Shown: positions 46,205 to 55,863 of the stretch, piece by piece
How the letters are laid out: every line of letters begins with the position of its first letter
How positions within the stretch are numbered: the first letter of the stretch is position 1
Source: Roseomonas gilardii
GTDB lineage: Bacteria; Pseudomonadota; Alphaproteobacteria; Acetobacterales; Acetobacteraceae
Reading direction: 5' to 3'
NCBI RefSeq assembly: GCF_001941945.1
Contig: NZ_CP015583.1
Span: forward strand, 3,862,001 to 3,926,000
Length of the DNA: 64,000 nt
Notes under the pieces: generated by a model
Database searches by the model: none
What the model saw: only the letters and a program-made list of their open reading frames with translations
Told to the model about the DNA's origin: nothing
Position numbers and translations under genes: made by a program

Positions 46205-47443
46205 ATGGAGTGCCAGCGCATGACGGACAGGATGACCGATTGCCCCGAGGAGGTCGGGCTCTCCGGCGAGCGGCTGGCGCGTGTGGACGCCTGGCGGGAG
46301 GCGCAGGTGCGGGACGACAGGCTGGCCGGGGCCACCACGCTGGTGATGCGGCGCGGGCGGGTGGCGCATCTGGGCTGCTCGGGGCTCGCCGACGTCGCGC
46401 GGGGCGTGCCGATGGCGCCGGACAGCATCCTGCGCATCTATTCGATGACCAAGCCGCTCACCAGCGTGGCCATCATGATGCTCTACGAGGAAGGGCGCTT
46501 CCAGCTCGACGATCCGGTCACGCGCTTCCTGCCGTGCTTCCGGGACATGCGGGTCTTCACCACCGGCAGCCGGGGCAGCTACGAGACCGTGCCGGCGGAA
46601 CGCGACATCACCTTCCGCGACCTGCTGACGCATACCTCCGGGCTGACCTACGGCATGATGCACGCCAACATGGTCGATGCCCTGTACCGGGAACGGGGCG
46701 TGGACTTCCAGACCTCCGAGCGCAGCCTGGGGGAGGTGGTGGAGATCGCGGCCTCGCTGCCGCTGCTGGCGCAGCCGGGGCGGGAATGGAACTACTCCAT
46801 CGCCACGGATGTGCTGGGACATCTGGTGGCCGTCATCTCCGGCCGGGATTTCGGCGATTTCCTGCGGGAGCGCGTCATCGCGCCGCTCGACATGGAGGAC
46901 ACGGATTTCCACGTGCCGGAGGCGAAGCTGCCGCGCTTCGCCGCCAACTACCGGCGCGGCGACAAGGGTGGCGTCGCGCTGCTGGAGGACCCGCGGGACA
47001 GCCTTTTCGGCCACCCGCGCCGGATCTGCTCCGGCGGCGGCGGGCTGGTCTCGACCGTGGGCGACTATGCGCGCTTCTGCCGCTTTCTGTTGAACAAGGG
47101 GGAGCTGGACGGCACCCGCCTGCTCGGCCGCAAGACGGTGGAGCTGATGATGACCAACCACCTGCGCGGCGACATGGCGGCGATGGGGCAGCCCCGGTTT
47201 TCCGAAAGCACCTATGAGGGCGTCGGCTTCGGCCTGGGCTTCTCCGTGATGCTCGATCCGGCGCGGGCGCAGATCCTGGGCACGCCGGGGGAATGCGCCT
47301 GGGGCGGCGCGGCCAGCACCGCCTTCTGGGTCGATCCGGCGGAGGAGATGGCGGTGATCCTGCTGACCCAGCTCATGCCGTCCTCGGCCTATCCGCTGCG
47401 GCGGGAGCTGCGGGTGCTGACCTATCAGGCGATCATCGACTGA
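46205..47443 (+). CDS. Serine hydrolase, beta-lactamase/class C PBP fold
   Basis: 412 residues. The active-site SxxK is in IYSMTKPLTSVAIM, the second motif region is WNYSIATDVLG (Tyr-Ser-Ile in place of the usual Tyr-x-Asn), and a GGAA-containing segment near residue 365 (CAWGGAASTAFW) corresponds to the KTG strand. RDLLTHTSGLTYG is typical of this esterase/EstB-like group. No signal peptide, so probably a cytoplasmic esterase rather than a penicillin target. The ATG at 46205 or 46220 could start. The methyltransferase gene follows 14 bp later. Confidence 0.87.
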   Translation: MECQRMTDRMTDCPEEVGLSGERLARVDAWREAQVRDDRLAGATTLVMRRGRVAHLGCSGLADVARGVPMAPDSILRIYSMTKPLTSVAIMMLYEEGRFQLDDPVTRFLPCFRDMRVFTTGSRGSYETVPAERDITFRDLLTHTSGLTYGMMHANMVDALYRERGVDFQTSERSLGEVVEIAASLPLLAQPGREWNYSIATDVLGHLVAVISGRDFGDFLRERVIAPLDMEDTDFHVPEAKLPRFAANYRRGDKGGVALLEDPRDSLFGHPRRICSGGGGLVSTVGDYARFCRFLLNKGELDGTRLLGRKTVELMMTNHLRGDMAAMGQPRFSESTYEGVGFGLGFSVMLDPARAQILGTPGECAWGGAASTAFWVDPAEEMAVILLTQLMPSSAYPLRRELRVLTYQAIID

Positions 47444-47457
47444 GGGAGAGCGGGGAC

Positions 47458-48144
47458 ATGAGCGACAGGACCTATGGCACCTGGTACCGGGACACGTCGC
47501 GGGAGGCGGCGATGGAGGAAGGGCACCGCCCCCTCTGGCGTCACTTCATCGACATCGTGCCCGAGACCGACCTCTCGACGCGCGACGTGCTGGATTTCGG
47601 CTGCAACCGCGGCGGCTTCCTGCGGCTGCTGCATGCGCTGAAGCCGTTCCGGCACGGGCTGGGCGTCGATATCGCGGAGGATTCCGTCGCGGCGGCCCAG
47701 GCCCTCAAGGGGCTCGCGCCGCTGGACTTCGCCGTGGCAACGGATCTCTCGCCCTGGCGGGACAGCTTCGACATCGCCTTCAGCTACGAGGTCGTCTACC
47801 TGCTGCCGGACCTCGCGGCGCATGCCGCCGGCATGCATGCGGCGCTGCGCCCCGGCGGCGTGTACTATGCCGTGACCGGCTGCCACACGGCGATGCCGCT
47901 CTGGCCCGCCTGGCGCGAGTTGATCGGCGGCATCACCCAGGCGCCGGTGCAGGACCGCTCGCCGGAGGATTATGCGGCGGCTTTCGCCGGGGCGGGCTTC
48001 GACGTCTCTGTGCGGCGCTTCGGCTATGACGGCTTCGTGCCGGCGGGGAAGTGCAGCGACTACTACCCGACGCTGCAGGATGCCCTGGCTTATCCCGCCG
48101 AGCACAAGCTGCTGTTCCGCATGGTGCGGCGGGAAGCGGCCTGA
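47458..48144 (+). CDS. Class I SAM-dependent methyltransferase
   Basis: 228 residues, Rossmann-fold methyltransferase. Motif I is RDVLDFGCNRGGFL, followed by GVDIAEDSVAAAQALKG, motif IV DIAFSYEVVYLL and HAALRPGGVYYAV. The substrate is not indicated. ATG 47458 is 14 bp after the serine hydrolase stop with GGGGA upstream, so both are likely one transcript. It converges on the aldo/keto reductase gene. Confidence 0.88.
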   Translation: MSDRTYGTWYRDTSREAAMEEGHRPLWRHFIDIVPETDLSTRDVLDFGCNRGGFLRLLHALKPFRHGLGVDIAEDSVAAAQALKGLAPLDFAVATDLSPWRDSFDIAFSYEVVYLLPDLAAHAAGMHAALRPGGVYYAVTGCHTAMPLWPAWRELIGGITQAPVQDRSPEDYAAAFAGAGFDVSVRRFGYDGFVPAGKCSDYYPTLQDALAYPAEHKLLFRMVRREAA

Positions 48145-48189
48145 ACCGATGCGCGGCGGGGAGGAGCACCCTCCCCGCCGCGCCGGACC

Positions 48190-49023
48190 TCAGGCCTCCG
48201 GCCCGTCGCTCCAGTCCGGCGCGAAGTCCGGGCTGACCATCCGCTGGTCCTTGGGCAGGCGCGCGATGGCGGCGCGGTCCTCGTCGTCCAGCTTCAGCTT
48301 CAGCGAATCCAGGTTGGCCTGCTGGTTGGCGCGGCTGGCGGCCTTGGGCACCGCCGAGACGCCCTCCTGGTCCAGCAGCCATTTCAGCGCGACCTGCGCC
48401 GGGGTGGCGCCGTGCTTCTTCGCGATGGCCTGGATCTCCGGGATCTCCGCCACCTTGTTGCGGGCCAGCGGGCTGTAGGCGGTGAGCGCGATGTCGTGCT
48501 TCCGCGCATAGTCCAGCAGTTTCGTCTGGCCGAGCGTCACATGGTACTCGACCTGCAGGCAGGCGATCGGCGCCTTCAGCTCCTCGACCACCTGGCGCAG
48601 CAGCGGGCGCGGGAAGTTCGCCACGCCGATCTGGCGTGCCTTGCCTTCGTCCTTCAGCCGGACCAGCGCCTCGATGGTGCGCGGCAGGTCCCAGTCCTTC
48701 GCCGGCCAGTGGATCAGGTAGAGGTCCACGTAGTCGGTCCGCAGCTTCTCCAGGCTGCGCGCCATGGCCTCGTTCATCGCCTGCGGCGACAGATGGTCCC
48801 ACCAGACCTTGGTGGTCAGGTGCACGTCGCCGCGCGCCACGCCGGAGGATGCGAGGCCGGCGCCCACCGCATCCTCGTTCTCGTAGCGCTCCGCCGTGTC
48901 GAGATGGCGGTAGCCAAGTTCCAGCGCCTGCTTCACCGCGGCCTCGCACTCCGCGCCCGTCATCGGCCAGGTGCCGAAGCCCAGATTGGGCATGCGCAGC
49001 CCGTGCTGCGTCAGGATTTCCAT
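48190..49023 (-). CDS. Aldo/keto reductase (2,5-diketo-gluconate reductase type)
   Basis: 277-residue NAD(P)H-dependent carbonyl reductase with a TIM barrel. The catalytic tetrad is visible: Asp and Tyr in HLDTAERYENE, Lys in LTTKVWWDHL, His in LYLIHWPAKDW. The cofactor-binding end SAVPKAASRANQQANLD is present. It diverges from the Gfo/Idh dehydrogenase across a gap carrying an IclR-like palindrome, so it may belong to the same regulon. Confidence 0.9.
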   Translation of the reverse strand: MEILTQHGLRMPNLGFGTWPMTGAECEAAVKQALELGYRHLDTAERYENEDAVGAGLASSGVARGDVHLTTKVWWDHLSPQAMNEAMARSLEKLRTDYVDLYLIHWPAKDWDLPRTIEALVRLKDEGKARQIGVANFPRPLLRQVVEELKAPIACLQVEYHVTLGQTKLLDYARKHDIALTAYSPLARNKVAEIPEIQAIAKKHGATPAQVALKWLLDQEGVSAVPKAASRANQQANLDSLKLKLDDEDRAAIARLPKDQRMVSPDFAPDWSDGPEA

Positions 49024-49160
49024 GCTCTCCGCTCCTCTTCCATCCGCTTGTCGCCGGCCATTGACCCGGTCCGCTTCCCGGCACCGGGGTGGCCGCGACG
49101 GCCGGCCCCGGTCAGGCCCATGGCGCCCATCCTGGCAGGGTCCAAGCCGGTCGGTAAAAT

Positions 49161-49177
49161 TTGGAATTGAATTCCAA
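49161..49177. promoter_or_regulatory. IclR-type palindromic operator candidate
   Basis: TTGGAATTGAATTCCAA is a perfect 17-bp palindrome around a central base. Its inner 15 bases match the E. coli IclR consensus TGGAAATNATTTCCA at nearly all positions. It lies 61 bp before the Gfo/Idh start and 138 bp before the reductase start, and an IclR gene is next in the cluster. Confidence 0.7.
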
Positions 49178-49237
49178 TTCTGAACGCGATATCAGAATAG
49201 GCAGCAAAACCGATAAGTCCATGGGGAGAGGACATCC

Positions 49238-50290
49238 ATGCCATCCGTTGCCGTTATCGGAGCCGGGGTCATCGGCCGCGCCCATATCCGCATCCTGGCC
49301 GGGCTGCCGGCGGAGCAGGGGCGGCTCGCCGCCATCGTCGATCCCACGCCGGCCGGCGCCGAGCTGGCCGCCTCGCTGGGCGTGCCGCATTTCGCCGAGG
49401 CCGAGGCGATGCTCGACACGGTCCGTCCGGATGGCGCCGTCATCGCCACGCCGAACACGCTGCATGTTCCCGGCGCGCGCGCCTGCATCGCACGCCGCAC
49501 CGCCATGCTGATCGAGAAGCCGCTCGCCGAGGATCTCGACCTCGCCCTCGCCGTGGCGAAGGAGGCCGAGGAGGCCGACGTGCCGCTGCTGGTCGGGCAT
49601 TTCCGCCGCCACAACCCGGTGACGCGCCGGGCGCGGGAGATCCTGCGCGGCGGCGGGCTCGGCAGGCTGGTGGCGATCAGCGCCGATTCCATGGTGCTGA
49701 AGCCTGACCCCTACTACAACGTCGCCTGGCGCCGCGAGCCGGGCGGCGGGCCGGTGCTGATCAACATCGTCCACGACATCGATGCGCTCCGCTTCCTCTG
49801 CGGCGAGATCGAGACGGTGCAGGCCGTGACCGGCAACACCGCGCGCGGCTTTCCCGTCGAGGATACGGCGGCGGTGATCCTGCGCTTCCGCAGCGGCGCG
49901 CTCTGCACCATCACCCTGTCCGACGCCGTGCCCTCGCCCTGGTGCTGGGACCAGACGGCGGGCGAGAACCCCACCTTCCCGCCCCACGAGGCCAATGCCT
50001 ACCGGCTTTGCGGCACCGAGGCGTCGCTGGAGATGCCGCGCCTGGCGCTGTGGCGCTATCCCGGCCAGCGCGGCTGGGACCAGAAGCTGGAGCGCGAGGC
50101 CCTGGAGGTCGAGGCGCGCGACCCGCTGGTGGAACAGATGCACCACTTCCTGCGCGTGATCCGGCGCGAGGAAGCGCCGCTCGTGTCCGGGCGGGACGGT
50201 GCCGCCACGCTGGCGGCGACGCTGGCCGTGCCCCGTTCCGCCGCCACGGGCGAGGCGGTGCGGCCCGCCTATACGCTGGACGCGGCATGA
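49238..50290 (+). CDS. Gfo/Idh/MocA family oxidoreductase
   Basis: 350-residue NAD(P)-dependent dehydrogenase, probably of a sugar or polyol. The Rossmann motif VIGAGVIGRAHIRILAG is at the N-terminus, the conserved lysine is in MLIEKPLAED, and the C-terminal domain carries NIVHDIDALRFLCGEI with the His/Asp typical of the family. It starts the plus-strand cluster with the IclR regulator, NIPSNAP and isomerase genes. The palindrome at 49161 probably controls it. Confidence 0.9.
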   Translation: MPSVAVIGAGVIGRAHIRILAGLPAEQGRLAAIVDPTPAGAELAASLGVPHFAEAEAMLDTVRPDGAVIATPNTLHVPGARACIARRTAMLIEKPLAEDLDLALAVAKEAEEADVPLLVGHFRRHNPVTRRAREILRGGGLGRLVAISADSMVLKPDPYYNVAWRREPGGGPVLINIVHDIDALRFLCGEIETVQAVTGNTARGFPVEDTAAVILRFRSGALCTITLSDAVPSPWCWDQTAGENPTFPPHEANAYRLCGTEASLEMPRLALWRYPGQRGWDQKLEREALEVEARDPLVEQMHHFLRVIRREEAPLVSGRDGAATLAATLAVPRSAATGEAVRPAYTLDAA

Positions 50291-50321
50291 GCGGCGCGGC
50301 GCGGCGACGGAGACCGCGGCG

Positions 50322-51149
50322 ATGACGGCCGTTCTCGACCGCAGCCTGCGCCTGCTGGAACAACTGGCGCTGCAGGCGGAGGGCCTGCCGCTGCACATGC
50401 TGGCGGACCGGCTGCAGATCCCGCGCAGCGCCGCGCACCGCCTGCTGAACGAGCTGATCCGCGAGGGCTATGTGCGGCAGGAGCGGGAGGGCGGCCCCTA
50501 CAGCCTGACCATCCGGCTGGTCTCGCTGGGCCTCACCTATCTCGCCCGCAACGGCATCCCGGATGTGGCGCAGCCCATCCTGGACGGCCTGGCGCGGCGC
50601 AGCGGCGAGCTCTGCCGCCTCGGCATCACCGACGGCACGAGCCTGACCTGGGTGGCCAAGGCGCAGGGAGCACGGGACGGGCTGCGCTATGACCCGGATG
50701 ACGGCGCCCAGGCCATGCTGGCTCCCACCGCCAACGGACAGGCCTGGCTCGCCAGCATGAGCGACGAGGCGGCGCTGGCGCTGGTGGCGCGGCAGGAGAT
50801 CGGGCATGGCGGCTTCGGCGACCCGGCCCGGATGGGGCCCGGCGCGCCGCGCACGGTGCAGGCGCTGCTGGAACAGCTCTCCCAGGCACGCCGCCAGGGC
50901 TATGCCATCATGGCGGAGGGCTCCGCCCCCGGCACCGCCGCCGTGGCCGCGGTGATCCGCCAGCCGGAAAGCGGCGCGGTGATCGGCACGCTGAGCCTCG
51001 CCGGCCCCTCGGTGCGGATGACGGAAGCGCGGCTGCACGCGCTGGCGCCCGACCTGCTGGCGGCGGCGGCGGAGATGGGCGAGGCCAGCCGCGCCTCCCG
51101 CCTCTTCGCCCCGCGCCCGGCGCAGCAGGCGGACAGCGCGGCTGCCTGA
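50322..51149 (+). CDS. IclR family transcriptional regulator
   Basis: 275 residues. N-terminal winged HTH (VLDRSLRLLEQLALQAEGLP, IPRSAAHRLLNELIREGYV) and a GAF-like IclR effector domain (about 80-255). The ATG at 50322 follows GGAGA. It sits inside the cluster it probably controls: a palindrome of IclR type lies in front of the first gene. Effector unknown, perhaps a keto-sugar acid as for other family members. Confidence 0.92.
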   Translation: MTAVLDRSLRLLEQLALQAEGLPLHMLADRLQIPRSAAHRLLNELIREGYVRQEREGGPYSLTIRLVSLGLTYLARNGIPDVAQPILDGLARRSGELCRLGITDGTSLTWVAKAQGARDGLRYDPDDGAQAMLAPTANGQAWLASMSDEAALALVARQEIGHGGFGDPARMGPGAPRTVQALLEQLSQARRQGYAIMAEGSAPGTAAVAAVIRQPESGAVIGTLSLAGPSVRMTEARLHALAPDLLAAAAEMGEASRASRLFAPRPAQQADSAAA

Positions 51150-51211
51150 AGGGGAGATGGGCGCGGCGGGGATTCCCACCGGCCCGGCAGGACGATCCAG
51201 ACAAGGAGACG

Positions 51212-51826
51212 ATGATGCAACGCTACGAGATCGCGACCCTCAACACGGCCCTGGGCGGGGCGGCCAAGGCCGCGCCGGGCATCGAGGGCTTCTGCCGCGA
51301 GGGCGCCGGCAGGCTGCTCGGCTGCTGGGCCACGGAGATCGGCCCGCTGAACCAGGTGCTGATCCTGCGCGGCTTCGACACGGCCGAGGATGCCGCGAAG
51401 GAGCGGGAGCGCACCCTGCGCGCCGCCAATCCCTTCGGCGCCGCCGAGGTGCTGAACGGCATGACCCTGGACGGCTATGCGCCCTTCCCCTTCCTGCCGC
51501 CGGTCGAGCCCGGCGAGTACGGCCCGGTCTATGAGATCCGCACCTATGTGCTGAAGACCGGCGGCGTCGAGCCGACGATCGCGGCCTGGGAGGCGGCCAT
51601 TCCCGCGCGCGTGAAGTACTCGCCGCTGACCATCGCGATGTACGCGCTCGACGGTGCGCCGCGCTTCACCCATATCTGGCCGTTCAAGAGCCTGAACGAC
51701 CGCGCCGCCGTGCGCGCGCAGACCGTGACGGACGGCGTCTGGCCGCCCAAGGGCGGGCCGGCCTGGCTGACCACCGACATGCGCTCCACCATCGGGCTGC
51801 CGCTGCCCATCTCGCCGCTGCGCTGA
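51212..51826 (+). CDS. NIPSNAP family protein
   Basis: 204 residues with two ferredoxin-like NIPSNAP halves: an N-terminal copy (RYEIATLNTALGG) and a clearer C-terminal one (VYEIRTYVLKTGGVEPTIAAWE, then FTHIWPFKSLNDRAAVRAQT). The biochemical role of bacterial NIPSNAP proteins is not established. Placement between a dehydrogenase/IclR pair and a sugar isomerase, with a 12-bp gap to the isomerase, suggests a role in the same small-molecule pathway. ATG at 51212; ATG 51215 equally possible. Confidence 0.87.
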   Translation: MMQRYEIATLNTALGGAAKAAPGIEGFCREGAGRLLGCWATEIGPLNQVLILRGFDTAEDAAKERERTLRAANPFGAAEVLNGMTLDGYAPFPFLPPVEPGEYGPVYEIRTYVLKTGGVEPTIAAWEAAIPARVKYSPLTIAMYALDGAPRFTHIWPFKSLNDRAAVRAQTVTDGVWPPKGGPAWLTTDMRSTIGLPLPISPLR

Positions 51827-51837
51827 GACCCGCCGCG

Positions 51838-52662
51838 ATGGAACGCGTCTTCTCCCTCGCCGCGCTCACCGCGTTGGAACTGGCGCCGCCGGCCATGATC
51901 GACGTGGCCGCCGCCACCGGCTGCGCCCTTGTCGGGCTGCGGCTGATCCCCGTCGCGCCGGGGGCCGCCGCCTATCCGCTGATGGACGACAAGCCCCTGA
52001 TGCGGGACACGCTGGCCCGCATCCGCGACACCGGCGTCAAGGTGGCCGATCTGGAGATCGTCATGCTGCGGCCGGACACGGATATCGCGGCACTGCGGCC
52101 CTTCTTCGAGGCCGGGGCGGAGTTGGGGGCGAAGAACGTGCTCGTCGCCGGCTACGACCCCGACGAGGCGCGGCTGATCGACAGCTTCGCCCGCTTCTGC
52201 CAGGAGGCCGCGCCCTTCGGCCTGACCGGCGACCTGGAGTTCATGCCCTGGACCCAGGTGCCGGACCTGCCCACCGCGATCCGCGTCGTGGAGAAGGCAG
52301 GACAGCCCAATGGCGGCGTGCTGGTGGATGCGCTGCACTTCGACCGTTCCAACAGCACGCTGGAGGATGTGGCGAAGCTGCTGCGCCACCGGATGCACTA
52401 CTGGCAGATGTGCGACGCGCCGGGCGGGCGGAACTGGCAGGACTGGACCACCGAGGAACTGCTCCACACCGCCCGTGCCGAGCGCCGCTTCCCCGGCGAT
52501 GGCGGGATCGACCTCGTGGCGCTGACCCGCGCCATGCCGGCGGACATTCCCGTCAGCCTGGAGATCCCGACGCTGGAACTGGCGAAGACGGTGGGGGCCG
52601 AGGAACGCGTCCGCCGCGCGGTCGCCGCGGCGAAGCAGGTGATCGCGGCCGCGGAAGGCTGA
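51838..52662 (+). CDS. Sugar phosphate isomerase/epimerase family protein (AP endonuclease 2 fold)
   Basis: 274-residue xylose-isomerase-like TIM barrel. Metal-ligand positions are suggested by LEFMPWTQVPDLPTA (Glu), VLVDALHFDRSNST (Asp/His), MCDAPGG and SLEIPTLE (Glu). It probably interconverts a keto sugar or inositol derivative. It ends the plus-strand cluster that begins at the Gfo/Idh gene; repeat copy E begins about 45 bp after its stop. Confidence 0.87.
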   Translation: MERVFSLAALTALELAPPAMIDVAAATGCALVGLRLIPVAPGAAAYPLMDDKPLMRDTLARIRDTGVKVADLEIVMLRPDTDIAALRPFFEAGAELGAKNVLVAGYDPDEARLIDSFARFCQEAAPFGLTGDLEFMPWTQVPDLPTAIRVVEKAGQPNGGVLVDALHFDRSNSTLEDVAKLLRHRMHYWQMCDAPGGRNWQDWTTEELLHTARAERRFPGDGGIDLVALTRAMPADIPVSLEIPTLELAKTVGAEERVRRAVAAAKQVIAAAEG

Positions 52663-52707
52663 CGCCGCTTCCCCGGCTGTTCCTGCGGCGCGCTGCGTGG
52701 TGGCCCG

Positions 52708-53019
52708 CCGTGGGAGAGGCGCCGCCTCTCCCACACCCTCTCCGCCGGGGACCGAAGCCGGTCCCCGGACCCCGGGCTTTCGTTGGTGCCTGTGTTGGCC
52801 GTCAGTCCAGCACCTGATCCCCGGGGAGCAGGTGGATCAGTGGGGCTCCCCGAAAAAAGCAAACACCCTGTCCGCGCTCGTGGCGCCCACAGTCGCCGGA
52901 GAGCCATGCTCTCCGGCGCGATCCAGCCGCAGCGAGTGCCAGCGAATGGGGTCCAGGGCGCGAAGCGTCCTGGCGGATAAGGGGGTCCGGGGGAAAAGGC
53001 GGAGCCTTGTCCCCCGGGG
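52708..53019 (-). repeat. Modular intergenic element, copy E (reverse)
   Basis: Modules on the plus strand: M6 as a long stem GTGGGAGAGGC/GCCTCTCCCAC (52710-52734), M5 CCGGGGACCG/CGGTCCCCGG (52745-52768), M4 with CACCTGATCC and CAGGTGGATC (52811-52838), M3 CCGGAGAGC/GCTCTCCGG (52896-52916), M2 CCAGGGCGC/GCGTCCTGG (52953-52973) and M1 CCGGGGG/CCCCCGG (52987-53017). It occupies the gap between two convergent genes. Confidence 0.9.
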
Positions 53020-53037
53020 ACGGAGCGACGCCGAACG

Positions 53038-54237
53038 CTATCGCCGCTGGTTGTACACATCCACGCAAACGGCGCCGAGCAGGACGATGCCCTTGATCAC
53101 CTGCTGGTAGTCGATGCCGATGCCCAGGATGGACATGCCGTTGTTCATCACGCCCATGATCAACGCGCCGATCACCGCGCCGACCACCTTGCCCACGCCG
53201 CCATAGGCGGAGGCTCCGCCGATGAAGCAGGCGGCGATCACGTCCAGCTCGAAGCCGAGCCCCGCCTTGGGCGTCGCGGTGTTCAGGCGGGCGGTGAAGA
53301 TCAGCCCGGCCAGTGCCGCCAGCATGCCCATGTTGACGAAGGTGAGGAAGGTCAGCCGCTCCGTCTTCACGCCGGACAGCTTGGCCGCCTTCTCGTTGCC
53401 GCCGACCGCGTAGATCTGCCGCCCGACGATCGTCCGGTTGGTGACGAAGGCGTAGAGCGCGATCAGCACCAGCATGATCAGCAGCACGTTGGGCAGGCCG
53501 CGATGGGAGGCGATCAGGAAGGTCAGGTAGATGGTCATGCCCGCGATGACGAGGTTCTTCACCGCGAAGAAGGGCATGGGCTCGACCTCCACCCCGTGGC
53601 CCTGCTGCCGCAGCCGGCCACGCCAGGCGAACCAGACCATGGCCAGCGCCATGACCACGCCGAGCAGGAGCGAGGTCAGGTAGACGCCGCCCTGCTGGCC
53701 GAGGAATTCCGGGATGAAGCCGGAGGAGAGGCGCTGGAACTCCACCGGGAAGGGGCCGACCGACTTGCCGCCCAGCACGGAAAGCATCAGCCCCTTGAAG
53801 ACCAGCATCCCGGCCAGGGTGACGATGAAGGAGGGGATCCTCAGATAGGCGACGAACCAGCCCTGCATCCCGCCGATGATGCCGCCGGCCACCAGGCAGA
53901 TCAGCGCCGCCGGCACGAAGGGGATGCCGAACTGTACGATCAACACGGCGGAAAGGGCGCCGATGAACCCCGCCACCGAGCCGACCGAGAGGTCGATATG
54001 GCCGGTGACGATCACCATCAGCATGCCGAGCGCCATGATGACGATGTAGCTGTTCTGCAGAACGAGGTTGGTGAGGTTCAGCGGCCGCAGCAGCGTGCCG
54101 TCGGTCATCACCTGGAAGAACAGCATGATGGCGAAGAGCGAGAGCAGCATGCCGTAGCTGCGCAGGCTTTCCTTCACCAGGCTGGCATGGCCCGTCCGCG
54201 CCGGCGGCGGGCCGGGAAAAGTGGCCTGTTCGCTCAT
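53038..54237 (-). CDS. Sugar ABC transporter permease (XylH/MmsB/GguB type)
   Basis: 399-residue permease with about ten membrane helices. Family segments are [60 protein letters not shown] and [20 protein letters not shown]. It is the last gene of the minus-strand sugar operon and its start overlaps the ATPase stop by four bases (ATGA). Works with the ATPase and the ChvE-like receptor just upstream. Confidence 0.93.
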   Translation of the reverse strand: MSEQATFPGPPPARTGHASLVKESLRSYGMLLSLFAIMLFFQVMTDGTLLRPLNLTNLVLQNSYIVIMALGMLMVIVTGHIDLSVGSVAGFIGALSAVLIVQFGIPFVPAALICLVAGGIIGGMQGWFVAYLRIPSFIVTLAGMLVFKGLMLSVLGGKSVGPFPVEFQRLSSGFIPEFLGQQGGVYLTSLLLGVVMALAMVWFAWRGRLRQQGHGVEVEPMPFFAVKNLVIAGMTIYLTFLIASHRGLPNVLLIMLVLIALYAFVTNRTIVGRQIYAVGGNEKAAKLSGVKTERLTFLTFVNMGMLAALAGLIFTARLNTATPKAGLGFELDVIAACFIGGASAYGGVGKVVGAVIGALIMGVMNNGMSILGIGIDYQQVIKGIVLLGAVCVDVYNQRR

Positions 54238-55793
54238 GGCACCGTTTCTCCCATGGGTTCCGGGCGGAGGGCGCGGTTGTTCACGATGGCCCGCATGATC
54301 CGCTCCTGGGACGCCTCGGCGGCCGGAAACTCGCCGACGAAGCGCCCCTCGTTCATCACGCAGATGCGGTCGCAGATGCCAAGCAGCTCCGGCATCTCGG
54401 AGGAGATGACGATCACGCCCTTGCCGCTGTCGGCCAGCTCCTGGATGATCTGGTAGATCTCGTACTTGGCGCCGACATCGATGCCGCGGGTCGGCTCGTC
54501 GAGGATCAGCACCTCCGGCCCCGAGAAGAGCCACTTGGACAGCACGACCTTCTGCTGGTTGCCGCCCGAGAGCTTGCCGGTTTCCTGATAGACGCTGGAG
54601 CAGCGGATCCGCATCCGCGCGCGGAATTCCTGCGCCACCTTCAGCTCCCGGATGTCGTCGATCACGGACCGGCTGGCGACGGCGGGCAGGTTGGCGAGGG
54701 TGATGTTCTTGCGGATATCCTCGTCCAGCAGCAGGCCGAGCTGCTTGCGGTCCTCGGTCACATAGGCGAGGCCGGCGTCGATGGCGCGGCGGACGGTGGA
54801 CAGGTCCACCCCCCGCCCTTGCAGGAAGGCGCGGCCGGTGATGTTGCGGCCATAGGAGCGGCCGAAGACGCTCATGGCGAATTCCGTCCGCCCGGCGCCC
54901 ATCAGCCCGGCGATGCCCACGATCTCGCCGCGCCGGACGTGGAAGCTCACATCCTTCACCACCTTGCGGCCGGGATGCAGCGGATGGTCCACGGACCAGT
55001 CCTCGACGCGGAAGATCTCCTCCCCGATCCGCGGTGTGTGGTGCGGGTAGCGGCTCTCCAGGTCGCGGTCCACCATCCGGCGGATGATGTGGTCCTCTTC
55101 CACCGGTGCCTCGCGGCAATCCATCGTTTCCACCGTCTGGCCGTCGCGCAGCACGGTGATGCGGTCGGCGACGGTCGAGATCTCGTTCAGCTTGTGCGAG
55201 ATCAGGATGGAGGCGATGCCCTGCGCCCGGAACTCCATCAGCAGGTCCAGCAGCGCCTGGCTGTCGCGCTCGTTCAGGCTGGCGGTGGGTTCGTCCAGGA
55301 TCAGAAGGCGCACCTCCTTGGACAGCGCCTTGGCGATCTCCACGAGCTGCTGCTTGCCGACGCCGATATCGGTGACCAGCGTGTCGGGCGAATCCGTCAG
55401 CCCGACCTTGGCCAGCAGCGCCCGGGTGCGGCGGTACACCTCACTCCGGTCGATCACGCCGAAGCGGGTGGGCGCATTGGCCAGGAAGATGTTCTCGGCG
55501 ATCGACATCAGCGGCACCAGCGCGAGTTCCTGGTGGATGATGATGATCCCGAGCGCCTCGGAGTCGTTGATGTCGCGGAACTGACGGGCCCGCCCGTCAT
55601 AGATGATCTCGCCCTCGTAGCTGCCATGCGGATAGACGCCGCTCAGCACCTTCATCAGGGTGGACTTGCCGGCACCGTTCTCGCCCACCAGCGCATGGAT
55701 CTCGGCGGGCATGACGGTGAGGTTGACGTTGTTCAGCGCCCGCACCACGCCGAAGCGCTTGGTGATGCCGCGCATTTCCAGGATGGGTTCCAT
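54234..55793 (-). CDS. Sugar ABC transporter ATP-binding protein (XylG/MmsA/GguA type)
   Basis: 519 residues with two ABC domains in one chain, the carbohydrate-uptake CUT2 layout. The first domain has [16 protein letters not shown]; the second has [15 protein letters not shown] and [20 protein letters not shown]. It is translated just ahead of the permease with a four-base overlap. Together with the receptor gene it makes a complete monosaccharide importer. Confidence 0.94.
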   Translation of the reverse strand: MEPILEMRGITKRFGVVRALNNVNLTVMPAEIHALVGENGAGKSTLMKVLSGVYPHGSYEGEIIYDGRARQFRDINDSEALGIIIIHQELALVPLMSIAENIFLANAPTRFGVIDRSEVYRRTRALLAKVGLTDSPDTLVTDIGVGKQQLVEIAKALSKEVRLLILDEPTASLNERDSQALLDLLMEFRAQGIASILISHKLNEISTVADRITVLRDGQTVETMDCREAPVEEDHIIRRMVDRDLESRYPHHTPRIGEEIFRVEDWSVDHPLHPGRKVVKDVSFHVRRGEIVGIAGLMGAGRTEFAMSVFGRSYGRNITGRAFLQGRGVDLSTVRRAIDAGLAYVTEDRKQLGLLLDEDIRKNITLANLPAVASRSVIDDIRELKVAQEFRARMRIRCSSVYQETGKLSGGNQQKVVLSKWLFSGPEVLILDEPTRGIDVGAKYEIYQIIQELADSGKGVIVISSEMPELLGICDRICVMNEGRFVGEFPAAEASQERIMRAIVNNRALRPEPMGETVP

Positions 55794-55828
55794 CGCCGTC
55801 CTCCGGTTTCAGCCCCATGACCGGATGC

Positions 55829-55853
55829 GGGGCGCGCCGCGAGGGGGCGCCCC
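55829..55853 (-). terminator. Intercistronic hairpin after the sugar receptor gene
   Basis: Arms GGGGCGC (55829-55835) and GCGCCCC (55847-55853) pair over 7 bp within the 70-bp gap between the receptor stop and the ATPase start. As at 34327, this probably lowers expression of the membrane and ATPase genes relative to the receptor. Confidence 0.5.
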
Positions 55854-55863
55854 GTGCCGGAGG

